Source: Dechloromonas sp. CZR5
Lineage (GTDB): Bacteria; Pseudomonadota; Gammaproteobacteria; Burkholderiales; Rhodocyclaceae
Length of the DNA: 64,000 nucleotides
Direction: 5' to 3'
Assembly (NCBI RefSeq): GCF_008711155.1
Contig: NZ_VUYQ01000002.1
Location: 124,001 to 188,000, forward strand
Shown: positions 1 to 8,145 of the stretch, in pieces
Numbering within the stretch: position 1 is the first letter of the stretch
Layout of the letters: every line of letters begins with the position of its first letter
Made by a program: the position numbers and the translations under genes
The notes under the pieces: generated by a model
Databases searched by the model: none
The model's input: only the letters and a program-made list of their open reading frames with translations
What the model was told of the DNA's origin: nothing

Positions 1-1172
1 GCCTGCTCACCAAGCTGATGCGCGACAGCACGCTCGGCGCCCGCGTCGTGCCCATCGTCGCCGATGAAGCGCGCACCTTCGGCATGCAGGACATGTTCCG
101 CCAGTTCGGCATCTACTCGCCCTGGGGCCAGCGTTACACGCCGCAGGATTCCGACCAGCTGGCCTTCTACCGCGAAGACATCAAGGGCCAGATTCTGGAG
201 GAAGGCATTTCCGAAGCCGGCTCGATGGGTTCGTGGATTGCCGCCGGCACCGCCTGGTCGCACAGCAACCAGCCGATGCTGCCGTGCTACATCTTCTACT
301 CGATGTTCGGCTTTCAGCGCATCGCCGACCTGGTGTGGAACGCCGCCGACAGTCAGGCGCGCGGCTTCCTGCTCGGCGCGACGGCCGGCCGCACGACGCT
401 CTCCGGCGAAGGCTTGCAGCACGAAGACGGACAGAGCCAGATTTATGCCGCGACCATTCCGACCTGCCGCGCCTACGACCCGGCCTTCTCCTACGAAATG
501 GCGGTGATCGCCGAGGATGGCGTGCGCCGGATGATGAGCGACAACGAGCACTGTTTCTATTACGTCACGCTCTACAACGAGAACTACGTCCATCCCTCGA
601 TGCCGGCCGGCGCCGAAGAAGGCATCCGCCGCGGCATTTACCTGCTGCGCCCCGCGCCGCAGGGCGACAAGCCGCGTGTCCAGCTGATCGGCAGCGGCAG
701 CGCGCTGCGCCTGGTGCTGGCCGCCGCCGACCTGCTCGAACGCCGCTTCGACCTCGCCGTCGACGTGTGGAGCGCGACCAGCTTCGGCGAATTGCGCAAG
801 GATGGCATCGCCTGCGACCGCTGGAACCTGCTGCACCCGGCCGAAACGCCGCGCACGCCCTACGTGACCGAGCAGCTGGCCAGCCGCGAGGGGCCGGTGA
901 TCGGCGTCAGCGATTTCATGCGCGCCTACCCGGACCTCATCCGCAACTGGGTGCCGCAGCGCTACACCGTGCTGGGCACCGACGGCTTCGGGCGTTCCGA
1001 CACCCGCGTCGCGCTGCGCGATTTCTTCGAGATCGACGAACGCTACATTGCGCTCGCCGCGCTGAAGAGCCTGGCCGACGAGGGAACCCTGCCGCGCAGC
1101 CTGGTGGTCGAGGCGATGGCGCAATTCGGGATCGATGCCGACAAGCCGACGCCGCTCGGCCACGGGGAGTAA
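1..1172 (+). CDS. aceE: Pyruvate dehydrogenase E1 component, C-terminal part (5' end outside window)
   Basis: This is the homodimeric, thiamine-diphosphate E1 that decarboxylates pyruvate and acetylates the lipoyl groups of AceF. The reading frame is open from the first bases of the window, so only about 390 C-terminal residues are seen. Recognisable E1p stretches include VPIVADEARTFGM, YSPWGQRYTPQD, ILEEGISEAGSM and a conserved segment around LPCYIFYSMFGFQRIADLVW. The stop is 3 bp before aceF, so the two are cotranscribed. The identification is family knowledge from these motifs; the N-terminal ThDP-binding half cannot be checked here. Confidence 0.95.
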   Translation, partial: LLTKLMRDSTLGARVVPIVADEARTFGMQDMFRQFGIYSPWGQRYTPQDSDQLAFYREDIKGQILEEGISEAGSMGSWIAAGTAWSHSNQPMLPCYIFYSMFGFQRIADLVWNAADSQARGFLLGATAGRTTLSGEGLQHEDGQSQIYAATIPTCRAYDPAFSYEMAVIAEDGVRRMMSDNEHCFYYVTLYNENYVHPSMPAGAEEGIRRGIYLLRPAPQGDKPRVQLIGSGSALRLVLAAADLLERRFDLAVDVWSATSFGELRKDGIACDRWNLLHPAETPRTPYVTEQLASREGPVIGVSDFMRAYPDLIRNWVPQRYTVLGTDGFGRSDTRVALRDFFEIDERYIALAALKSLADEGTLPRSLVVEAMAQFGIDADKPTPLGHGE

Positions 1173-1175
1173 GCC

Positions 1176-2486
1176 ATGACCCAGATAATTGAACTGCGCG
1201 TGCCGGACATCGGCGACTACAAGGACGTGCCGGTGATCGAGGTGCTCGTCGCCGTCGGCGACACGATTGCCGCCGAAACGGCGCTGGTGACGCTGGAGTC
1301 GGACAAGGCGACGATGGATGTGCCGTCGTCCGCCGCCGGCCGCATCACCGAAATCCTCGTCAAAACCGGCGACCGGGTCGGCGAAGGCAGCCTGATCGCC
1401 CGCCTGGAAGTCGCCGGAGCCGCCACCGAAACCGAGCCGCAAACGCCTGCGGTCGACCGGGAAAGCGAAGCCAAAGCTGAAACGCCGACCAGTCCGAGCG
1501 CCCCGCCCCCCGCGCCAAGCGCCGCGCCGGCGAATGGCTCTGCACCCGCTCCGAACCTGGCCCCGAGCGGGCCGGCCAACGGCCCTTGCGGCCCGTCGGT
1601 CCGCCGCCTGGCCCGCCAGCTCGGCGTCAATCTGGCGCAAGTGGTCGGCAGCGGCGCCAAGGGACGCATCCGGCAGGAGGACGTCATTGCCTACGTCAAG
1701 CGGACGATGCAAGCCGCCTCGACCGAAACGCGCCCGGCCGCCGCCGGTGGCGGGCTTGATCTGCTGCCCTGGCCGAAGATCGATTTCGAAAAGTTCGGCC
1801 CCATCGAGCGCCGCCCGAGATCGCGCATCCAGAAAATTTCGGCCACCAACCTGCACCGCAACTGGGTGATGATGCCGCACGTCACCAATTTCGACGAAGC
1901 CGACATCACCGACCTCGAAGCCTTCCGGCAAAAAATCAATGGCGAACTCGGCAAGGACGCCGCCAAGGTGACGATGCTCGCCTTCCTGATCAAGGCGGCA
2001 GTGCATACGCTGCAAACTTGGCCGACCTTCAACTGCTCGCTCGAAGGCGACGAGATCGTCGAAAAGCGTTACTGGCATATCGGCTTCGCCGCCGACACGC
2101 CGAACGGCCTGGTCGTGCCGGTGATCCGCGATGCCGACCGGAAGAGCGTGCTGCAAATCGCCGCCGAAAGTTCGGAACTGGCCCGCCTTGCCCGCGAAGG
2201 CAAGCTCAAGCCGGAACAGATGCAGGGCGGCTGCTTTACCGTGTCGAGTCTGGGCGGTATCGGCGGCACCGGCTTCACGCCGATCATCAACGCACCGGAA
2301 GTCGCCATCCTCGGCGTCACCCGCTCGACCATGAAGCCGGTGTGGGACGGCCAGCAATTCGTGCCACGCCTGACCCTGCCGCTCTGCCTGTCGTGGGACC
2401 ACCGCGCGGTGGACGGCGCCGCCGCGGCGCGCTTTCTTGTGCATTTGAGCAAGCTGCTGGCGGATTTCCGCCGCGTCATGTTGTAA
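1176..2486 (+). CDS. aceF: Dihydrolipoamide acetyltransferase, E2 of pyruvate dehydrogenase
   Basis: E2 core of the pyruvate dehydrogenase complex; it transfers acetyl from lipoamide to CoA. In the 436 residues I see one lipoyl domain (ESDKATMDVP, lipoylated Lys44), a Pro/Ala-rich linker (about 85-140), an E3/E1-binding domain (PSVRRLARQLGV to VIAYVK, about 143-180) and a catalytic domain ending in SWDHRAVDGA, with the active-site His near residue 409. One lipoyl domain is fewer than the three of E. coli and fits the betaproteobacterial form. It sits between aceE and lpdA with gaps of 3 and 10 bp, forming one operon. Confidence 0.96.
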   Translation: MTQIIELRVPDIGDYKDVPVIEVLVAVGDTIAAETALVTLESDKATMDVPSSAAGRITEILVKTGDRVGEGSLIARLEVAGAATETEPQTPAVDRESEAKAETPTSPSAPPPAPSAAPANGSAPAPNLAPSGPANGPCGPSVRRLARQLGVNLAQVVGSGAKGRIRQEDVIAYVKRTMQAASTETRPAAAGGGLDLLPWPKIDFEKFGPIERRPRSRIQKISATNLHRNWVMMPHVTNFDEADITDLEAFRQKINGELGKDAAKVTMLAFLIKAAVHTLQTWPTFNCSLEGDEIVEKRYWHIGFAADTPNGLVVPVIRDADRKSVLQIAAESSELARLAREGKLKPEQMQGGCFTVSSLGGIGGTGFTPIINAPEVAILGVTRSTMKPVWDGQQFVPRLTLPLCLSWDHRAVDGAAAARFLVHLSKLLADFRRVML

Positions 2487-2496
2487 GGACCGCGCG

Positions 2497-4263
2497 ATGA
2501 GCCAGATTTTCGAAGTGAAGGTCCCCGACATCGGCGATTTCTCCGACGTTCCGGTGATCGACCTGTTCGTCAAGGTCGGCGACAGCGTCAAGGTCGACGA
2601 CGCCATCTGCACCCTGGAATCCGACAAGGCCACGATGGATGTCCCCTCGCCGGTCGAAGGCACGGTCAAGGAAGTGCTGGTCCAGCTCGGCTCCAAGGTC
2701 AGCGAAGGTGTCCTGCTGATCAAGGTCGAAGCTGGCGCAGGGGCTGCTGCGGCGGCACCTGCTCCGGCCGCAGCGCCGGCGGCTGCCCCGGTAGCCGCCC
2801 CGGCCGCTTCCAGTCACGGCGGCTCGGCCGACATGGAATGCGACATGCTCGTCCTCGGGGCCGGCCCCGGCGGCTATTCCGCCGCCTTCCGCGCCGCCGA
2901 CCTCGGCCTGAAGACGGTCATCGTCGAGCGCTACGCCACCCTGGGCGGTGTCTGCCTGAACGTCGGTTGCATCCCGTCCAAGGCCCTGCTGCACGTTGCT
3001 GCAGTGATGGAAGAGGCCCAGCACGCGGCCGACCTCGGCGTCACCTTCGCCGCCCCGACGGTCGATATCGACAAGCTGCGCGCCCACAAGGACAAGGTCG
3101 TCGGCAAGCTGACCGGCGGCCTGGCCGGCATGGCCAAGGGCCGCAAGGTCGACATCGTGCGCGGCTATGGTGCCTTCCTCGATCCGAACCACATCGAGGT
3201 CGAAGTCACCGACGGCACGTCGCAAGACAAGACCGGTGCCAAGAAGGTCATCAAGTTCAAGCAGTGCATCATCGCCGCCGGTTCGGCGGCCGTGCATCTG
3301 CCCTTCATCCCGCGCGACCCGCGCATCGTCGATTCGACTGGCGCGCTGGAACTGCGCTTCGTGCCGAAGAAGATGCTGGTCATCGGCGGCGGCATCATCG
3401 GCCTGGAAATGGCCACTGTCTATTCCACCCTCGGCGCCCGCGTCGATGTCGTGGAGATGATGGACGGCCTGATGCAGGGTCCGGATCGCGATGCCGTCAA
3501 GGTCTGGGAGAAGCAGAATGCCAGCCGTTTCGACAAGATCATGCTGAAGACCAAGACGGTCGCTGTCGATGCCAGGGAAGATGGCCTGTACGTCACTTTT
3601 GAAGGCGAAGGCGTGTCGCCGGAACCGGTCAAGTACGACATGATCCTGCAAGCCGCCGGCCGGGCGCCGAATGGCAAGAAGATCGCCGCCGAGAAGGCCG
3701 GCGTCGTCGTCACCGACCGCGGTTTCATCCCGGTCGATGCGCAGATGCGGACCAACGTGCCGCATATCTTCGCCATTGGCGATGTCGTCGGTCAGCCGAT
3801 GTTGGCCCACAAGGCGGTGCATGAGGCGCACGTCGCGGCGGAAGTCGCGGCCGGCCACAAGGCGGCTTTCGATGCGCAGGTGATTCCGGGCGTGGCCTAT
3901 ACCCATCCGGAAGTGGCATGGGTCGGCTATACCGAGGAGCAGGCGAAGAAGGAAGGGCGCAAGGTCGAGACGGCCAAGTTCCCGTGGGCGGCTTCCGGCC
4001 GCGCCATCGCCAACGGTGCCGACTACGGCTTCACCAAGCTGATCTTCGATGCCGAGACGCATCGCGTCATCGGCGGCGCCATCGTCGGCCCGTCGGCCGG
4101 CGACATGATCGGCGAGGTTTGCCTGGCCATCGAGATGGGCTGCGATGCCGTCGATATCGGCAAGACCATTCACCCACACCCAACTCTGGGCGAAACCGTC
4201 GGCATGGCTGCCGAAGTCGCCCACGGTTCTTGCACGGATGTCCCGCCCCCGCGCAAGAAGTAA
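2497..4263 (+). CDS. lpdA: Dihydrolipoamide dehydrogenase (E3) with N-terminal lipoyl domain
   Basis: FAD-dependent E3 that reoxidises dihydrolipoamide with NAD+. The 588 residues are longer than classical E3 (about 475) because an extra lipoyl domain (ESDKATMDVP, Lys44) and an Ala/Pro linker (80-107) precede the enzyme. The FAD motif GAGPGG is at 121-126, the redox disulfide CLNVGC at 153/158, the NAD-binding segment is VIGGGIIGLEMA, and the C-terminal HPHPTLGE supplies the catalytic His561/Glu566 pair. Such lipoyl-E3 proteins are known in Neisseria and other betaproteobacteria, so this is normal for the group. It is the last gene of the operon, followed by a strong terminator. Confidence 0.96.
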   Translation: MSQIFEVKVPDIGDFSDVPVIDLFVKVGDSVKVDDAICTLESDKATMDVPSPVEGTVKEVLVQLGSKVSEGVLLIKVEAGAGAAAAAPAPAAAPAAAPVAAPAASSHGGSADMECDMLVLGAGPGGYSAAFRAADLGLKTVIVERYATLGGVCLNVGCIPSKALLHVAAVMEEAQHAADLGVTFAAPTVDIDKLRAHKDKVVGKLTGGLAGMAKGRKVDIVRGYGAFLDPNHIEVEVTDGTSQDKTGAKKVIKFKQCIIAAGSAAVHLPFIPRDPRIVDSTGALELRFVPKKMLVIGGGIIGLEMATVYSTLGARVDVVEMMDGLMQGPDRDAVKVWEKQNASRFDKIMLKTKTVAVDAREDGLYVTFEGEGVSPEPVKYDMILQAAGRAPNGKKIAAEKAGVVVTDRGFIPVDAQMRTNVPHIFAIGDVVGQPMLAHKAVHEAHVAAEVAAGHKAAFDAQVIPGVAYTHPEVAWVGYTEEQAKKEGRKVETAKFPWAASGRAIANGADYGFTKLIFDAETHRVIGGAIVGPSAGDMIGEVCLAIEMGCDAVDIGKTIHPHPTLGETVGMAAEVAHGSCTDVPPPRKK

Positions 4264-4309
4264 GGATCTCAGAGCCTCTGCGTTACGCTAAGCAATTAGC
4301 GTTCGGTTT

Positions 4310-4340
4310 GGGCGACGGCTAACGCCGTCGCCCCCTTTTT
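4310..4340 (+). terminator. Rho-independent terminator of the pdh operon
   Basis: A 10-bp perfect stem (GGGCGACGGC / GCCGTCGCCC) with loop TAAC is followed by C2 and T5. It lies 47 bp after the lpdA stop and reads in the same direction. Confidence 0.9.
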
Positions 4341-4516
4341 GCCATCGAACGACCTGCCCACCGGGCCCGGACATGCCAATTCCCCCGCCTTCGACTTCTG
4401 CGGGAAAAGCCAAAACCCTGCTCTTTCACCCCGTTTCAAGCAGGCGCTCCCAGGCGCCTTGTCCGCGCTGTCATCACCACCCCGTACACGGCGCATAACG
4501 CCCGGAAAGCCACCTC

Positions 4517-5473
4517 ATGCACCACATCGTTTATCTCGAGCGCAGCACGATCATCGCCGACATGCGCCGGCCGAACTTCCCCCACCGCTGGTCGGAACAC
4601 GCCATGAGCAATCCAGAGGACATGCTCGACCGCCTGGGCGATTGCACGATCGCAATCGTCAACAAGTTGCCACTGACGCGCACGGTGATCTCCGCCCTGC
4701 CCAGGCTGCAGATGGTCGCCGTACCCGCCACGGGCACCAACCACATCGACCTGGAGGCCTGCCGCGAGCGCGGCATCGTCGTCTCCAATGTGCGCGATTA
4801 CGCCGGCAGCGCCATTGCCGAACATGTGTTCATGATGATGTTCGCCCTGTCGCGCAACTTGCTCGCCTATCGCCAGACGCTCTCCGAAGGGGGATGGCAG
4901 CGCTCCGACCAGTTCTGCCTGTTCGCTCATCCGATCAGCGACCTGGACGGCGCGACGCTCGGCATCGTCGGCCAGGGAAGCCTCGGACGCAGCGTCGCCA
5001 AGCTGGCCACGGCCTTCGGCATGCGCGTGCTGTTCGCCGAACGCAAGGGAGCCAGCACCGTTCGTCCTGGCTACACGGCGTTTGACAGCGTGCTGCGCGA
5101 AGCCGATGTCGTCACGCTGCACTGCCCACTGAACGACGAAACGCGCGGCCTGATCGGCGAAGCGGAACTCCGTGCCATGCGCCGCTCGGCCCTGCTGATC
5201 AACACCGCGCGCGGCGGCCTGGTCGACGAGACGGCCCTGATCCGGGCGCTGGACGAACAGTGGATCGCCGGTGCCGGCTTCGATGTCGTCACCGTCGAGC
5301 CGCCGCCGACGGGCCACCCCATGCTCGCCCCCGCTCTCCTCGGCCGACCGGATTTCCTGCTGACACCGCATATCGCCTTTGCCAGCCGCGGTTCGATGCA
5401 ACGTCTGGCCGATCAACTGATCGACAACATCGAAGCCTTCTTTGCCGGAGAGCCGCGCAACCGGGTTGCCTGA
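4517..5473 (+). CDS. D-2-hydroxyacid dehydrogenase (glycerate/hydroxypyruvate type)
   Basis: NAD(P)H-linked 2-hydroxyacid dehydrogenase of the D-isomer family; 318 residues, normal length. The nucleotide-binding loop reads GIVGQGSLGRS. The catalytic Arg lies in NTARGGLVDE, the Glu in VTVEPPP and the proton-donor His in LTPHIAF. The substrate is not settled by sequence; glycerate or hydroxypyruvate reductases and related 2-ketoacid reductases share all these motifs. The ATG at 4517 is used because the family N-terminus (HHIVYLERSTI) follows directly. It stands alone between two terminators. Confidence 0.88.
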   Translation: MHHIVYLERSTIIADMRRPNFPHRWSEHAMSNPEDMLDRLGDCTIAIVNKLPLTRTVISALPRLQMVAVPATGTNHIDLEACRERGIVVSNVRDYAGSAIAEHVFMMMFALSRNLLAYRQTLSEGGWQRSDQFCLFAHPISDLDGATLGIVGQGSLGRSVAKLATAFGMRVLFAERKGASTVRPGYTAFDSVLREADVVTLHCPLNDETRGLIGEAELRAMRRSALLINTARGGLVDETALIRALDEQWIAGAGFDVVTVEPPPTGHPMLAPALLGRPDFLLTPHIAFASRGSMQRLADQLIDNIEAFFAGEPRNRVA

Positions 5474-5487
5474 CCTGCCGGGTGGGC

Positions 5488-5514
5488 GGCGACCAATCAG
5501 TCGTCGCCTTTTTT
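5488..5514 (+). terminator. Terminator after the 2-hydroxyacid dehydrogenase gene
   Basis: A GGCGAC / GTCGCC stem with a 9-nt loop is followed directly by T6, 15 bp after the stop codon. Confidence 0.8.
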
Positions 5515-5639
5515 CGTTCCGGATCGGACGGCATAAAGCTCCTGACGACGTGTTTGAACGGCGAAATCGCCCCGTTCCCATACTGGTCCGTATGGCCTAG
5601 AATCACGCAACCCGTCACCAGAAGCAAACGCCAAACACC

Positions 5640-6128
5640 ATGCCCCAGACCGTGCCACCCCGCCGCTCCGCCAAGGAACAAATCCGCCTCGAAGCCATGC
5701 TACGCGACGTGTTCGAACACAAGCTGCGCTTCAACGAAGTGCTCGGGCTGAAGGTCGAATCTTTTGCCCCGGAGGCGGCCCGCCTGAGCTTCGCCATGCG
5801 TCCTGAACTGATCGGCCACTACCTGCATGGCCGCCTGCACGGCGGGGTGATCGCCGCCGCGCTCGACACGGTGGGCGGTTTTGCGGTCACCGTCGGTATC
5901 GCGGAAAAATTCTGCAACGAGAACGCGGAGCAGGTCGGCCACCGCTTCGGACGTATCGGCACCATCGACCTGCGCACTGATTTCCTGCACCAAGGCATCG
6001 GCAAGACATTCACGGCAACCGGCCGGGTTACCCGACTGGGCGGCCGCATCGCCTCGGTCCAGATGTCGCTGGAAAACGAGGGTGGCTTGCTGATCGCAAC
6101 CGGCAGCGGCGCCTACGTCGTCAGCTGA
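5640..6128 (+). CDS. YigI-like hotdog-fold acyl-CoA thioesterase
   Basis: A 162-residue member of the hotdog thioesterase superfamily. The helix with the signature GRLHGGVIAAALDTVGG (about residues 59-75) is the YigI/PaaI-type active-site helix; the C-terminal strands GRIASVQMSLENEGG complete the fold. By family analogy it hydrolyses medium- or long-chain acyl-CoA in the cytoplasm; the substrate cannot be told from sequence. It reads toward the convergent PPK2 gene. Confidence 0.82.
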   Translation: MPQTVPPRRSAKEQIRLEAMLRDVFEHKLRFNEVLGLKVESFAPEAARLSFAMRPELIGHYLHGRLHGGVIAAALDTVGGFAVTVGIAEKFCNENAEQVGHRFGRIGTIDLRTDFLHQGIGKTFTATGRVTRLGGRIASVQMSLENEGGLLIATGSGAYVVS

Positions 6129-6159
6129 GTACGACGACAGGGCAGCGGGCCGGCCCGGC

Positions 6160-6190
6160 AAAAAAAACGCGCTCGAACCGGGGCGCGTTT
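6160..6190 (-). terminator. Terminator of the ppk2 gene
   Basis: Inverted repeat AAACGCGC / GCGCGTTT with a 10-nt loop. The A-run on the plus strand becomes the U-run for transcripts coming from PPK2. It may also serve the convergent thioesterase gene. Confidence 0.75.
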
Positions 6191-6215
6191 CCTGAAGCGG
6201 GATCTGCCGAAGCGC

Positions 6216-7334
6216 TCAGAGAATCGGCACCCCCTGATGCTCGCCGCGCTCGTAGACCACGTTGGCGCGACCGACGATGAGCGGATCGAGATTGCCGATA
6301 CGCTGGGTGTCCTTGTTGGCGTACGGCAGCTTGTGCAGGATGTAGCGCATGGCATTGAGGCGCGCCCGCTTCTTGCAGTTAGACTTGATCACCGTCCACG
6401 GCGCATCGGCGGTATCGGTGTGGAAGAACATCGCTTCCTTGGCCTTGGTGTAATCGTCCCACTTGTCCAGCGACGCCATGTCGATCGGCGACAGCTTCCA
6501 TTGCTTGAGCGGGTGCACCTTGCGCTCGCGGAAACGGCGGCGCTGCTCCTCCCGGCTGACCGAGAACCAGAACTTGATCACATGCGTCCCGTTGCGCACC
6601 AGCATGCGCTCGAACTCCGGAGCCTGACGGACAAATTCGGCGTATTCGTGGTCGGTGCAGAAGCCCATAACCCGCTCGACACCGGCACGGTTGTACCAGG
6701 AACGGTCGAACAGCACGATTTCGCCATTGGTCGGCAGGTGCTGAACGTAACGCTGGAAATACCACTGCCCGCGTTCGATCTCGCTCGGCTTTTCCAGTGC
6801 GACGACGCGTGCGCCGCGGGGATTGAGGTGCTCCATGAAGCGCTTGATGGTTCCTCCCTTGCCCGCCGCATCGCGCCCTTCGAACAGGATGACAACCTTG
6901 GCGCCGGTTTCTTTGACCCATGCCTGCAGCTTCAGCAGCTCGACCTGCAGCCGATATTTCTGCTGCTCGTAGTTGCGACGCTGCATCAGGTTCTTGTAGG
7001 GATAGCCGCCCTCGCGCCAATCCGCCATCAGTTCGTCATCGGGGTTGGGCGCTGCCTCACCTGCCGCCATCCGCTGCTGCTTGAGAACGCCCTTCAGCAG
7101 CGCGACCGACTCCTCGACCGGCATGCCGGCGACGACATCGCGCAAGGCGCCCAGTTTCGATCCCTGAGCGGCGTCGACCGAGGCATGCACGGTAAAGCCT
7201 TCAATTGCCTTGGGGGTCAGTACCGGCGGCACATCGCCGGCGGCCACGCTGCGCCGCCGACCTCTTGGCGCTGCCGCGGCAGGCGGCTTGACGGGCTGAG
7301 GCTGCGGGGAATTCGCTCTTTTTCTGGTAACCAT
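6216..7334 (-). CDS. ppk2: Polyphosphate kinase 2 family protein
   Basis: PPK2 transfers phosphate between polyphosphate and nucleotides, usually making NTP or NDP from polyP. The 372-residue protein has a basic Pro/Ala-rich N-terminus, a Walker A motif FEGRDAAGKGGT (152-162) and a lid/Walker B block LFDRSWYNRAGVERVMGF, with conserved SPIDMASLDKWDDYTKAK further on. This is the class I one-domain architecture with a long N-terminal extension. PolyP accumulation is a known trait of Dechloromonas-type organisms. SixA lies 57 bp upstream on the same strand, so the two may be cotranscribed. Confidence 0.93.
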   Translation of the reverse strand: MVTRKRANSPQPQPVKPPAAAAPRGRRRSVAAGDVPPVLTPKAIEGFTVHASVDAAQGSKLGALRDVVAGMPVEESVALLKGVLKQQRMAAGEAAPNPDDELMADWREGGYPYKNLMQRRNYEQQKYRLQVELLKLQAWVKETGAKVVILFEGRDAAGKGGTIKRFMEHLNPRGARVVALEKPSEIERGQWYFQRYVQHLPTNGEIVLFDRSWYNRAGVERVMGFCTDHEYAEFVRQAPEFERMLVRNGTHVIKFWFSVSREEQRRRFRERKVHPLKQWKLSPIDMASLDKWDDYTKAKEAMFFHTDTADAPWTVIKSNCKKRARLNAMRYILHKLPYANKDTQRIGNLDPLIVGRANVVYERGEHQGVPIL

Positions 7335-7391
7335 GCTCTCTCCATCGTCGTACGCGAAAAGAGCTATTTCACGCCTAAGCGAGGAGCTTGT

Positions 7392-7847
7392 CTAGTCCAG
7401 TAATTCCGCCGGAATCACGGCACGCAGGACAGTCTGCGTCTCATTGCGGCGCACGCGGTTGCTCAACCACCACAACGCACCTTTCTTGATGCTCCACTCC
7501 GACTCCTGGCCCGCCAGTAGCAGCGACGCCATCCGCCCCAACGACGGCTGGTGCCCGACGATCAGCACGCTGCCCTTGGCATGCGGCCATCCGGATGCCG
7601 CAATCAATTCCGAAACGCAGGCTTCGGGTCCGATCTTGCGGATGGTTTCGAAAGGCAGATTCAAGGCTTCGGCTGTCTGCCTGGTACGCACGGCGGGACT
7701 GACGATGATCCGCATATCCTTCGGTTGATGCTGGCGAATCCACGCTCCCATCGCCTGCGCCTGCTTTTCGCCACGCTCGGTCAGGCGACGCTTCAGATCA
7801 TCCTCGCCCTCTTCCGCCTCGGCGTGGCGCCACAGCAACAAATCCAT
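7392..7847 (-). CDS. sixA: SixA-type phosphohistidine phosphatase
   Basis: A 151-residue histidine phosphatase superfamily protein. The N-terminal RHAEA (His8 as nucleophile), SPAVRTRQTAEAL and the second catalytic His in VGHQPSLG are visible. In E. coli SixA dephosphorylates histidine phosphotransfer domains and PTS proteins; the partner here is unknown. The start at 7847 is chosen because the family begins with M-D-L-L-L-W-R-H; the frame remains open 62 codons upstream into the terminator of tRNA-Phe, which is not coding. It lies head to tail with ppk2. Confidence 0.9.
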   Translation of the reverse strand: MDLLLWRHAEAEEGEDDLKRRLTERGEKQAQAMGAWIRQHQPKDMRIIVSPAVRTRQTAEALNLPFETIRKIGPEACVSELIAASGWPHAKGSVLIVGHQPSLGRMASLLLAGQESEWSIKKGALWWLSNRVRRNETQTVLRAVIPAELLD

Positions 7848-7943
7848 GTTCGCACCCTTTCGAAAGCCGACATGATGAGCGCGCAATATTACCGTAGCGT
7901 TGCATGAGTCACGTCCCGGCATGGTGCCGAAGCCGTCGCCCAA

Positions 7944-7982
7944 AAGCAAAAAGCCCGGTCTTGGGAACCGGGCTTTTTGCTT
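7944..7982 (-). terminator. Terminator of tRNA-Phe
   Basis: A 16-bp perfect stem (7944-7959 with 7967-7982) with a 7-nt loop and AAAAAGCCCGG / CCGGGCTTTTT arms. It begins 7 bp downstream of the tRNA 3' end on the minus strand. The symmetry means it could stop transcripts in both directions. Confidence 0.9.
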
Positions 7983-7988
7983 GAATCT

Positions 7989-8064
7989 TGGTGGCCTGGG
8001 GCGGAATCGAACCACCGACACGCGGATTTTCAATCCGCTGCTCTACCAACTGAGCTACCAGGCC
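7989..8064 (-). tRNA. tRNA-Phe (anticodon GAA)
   Basis: On the minus strand the 76-nt sequence folds as a cloverleaf. The acceptor arms are GGCCTGG / CCAGGCC, the D-arm is TAGCTCAGTTGGTAGAGC, the anticodon loop TTGAAAA sits on a GCGGA / TCCGC stem, and the T-arm carries GGTTCGATTCC. CCA is encoded at 7989-7991. The anticodon GAA reads Phe codons. Confidence 0.97.
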
Positions 8065-8145
8065 AAGAGAGGGCGCATTATAGCGGGGAGACAGCGCTTC
8101 CGCAACACTTCTGCGTATTTTTCAGCATTTGCCCGGCAGCGGCGC

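Noticed and set aside
2476..4224. Long antisense open frame over lpdA, and similar ones over groL (12958-14520) and napA (43885-47556)
   Set aside because: They mirror real high-GC genes with strong third-position bias, have His/Asp/Gly- or Arg-rich nonsense composition, and match no family.
2497..4263. Lipoyl domain on E3 as a novel fusion
   Set aside because: This architecture is known in Neisseria and other betaproteobacteria.
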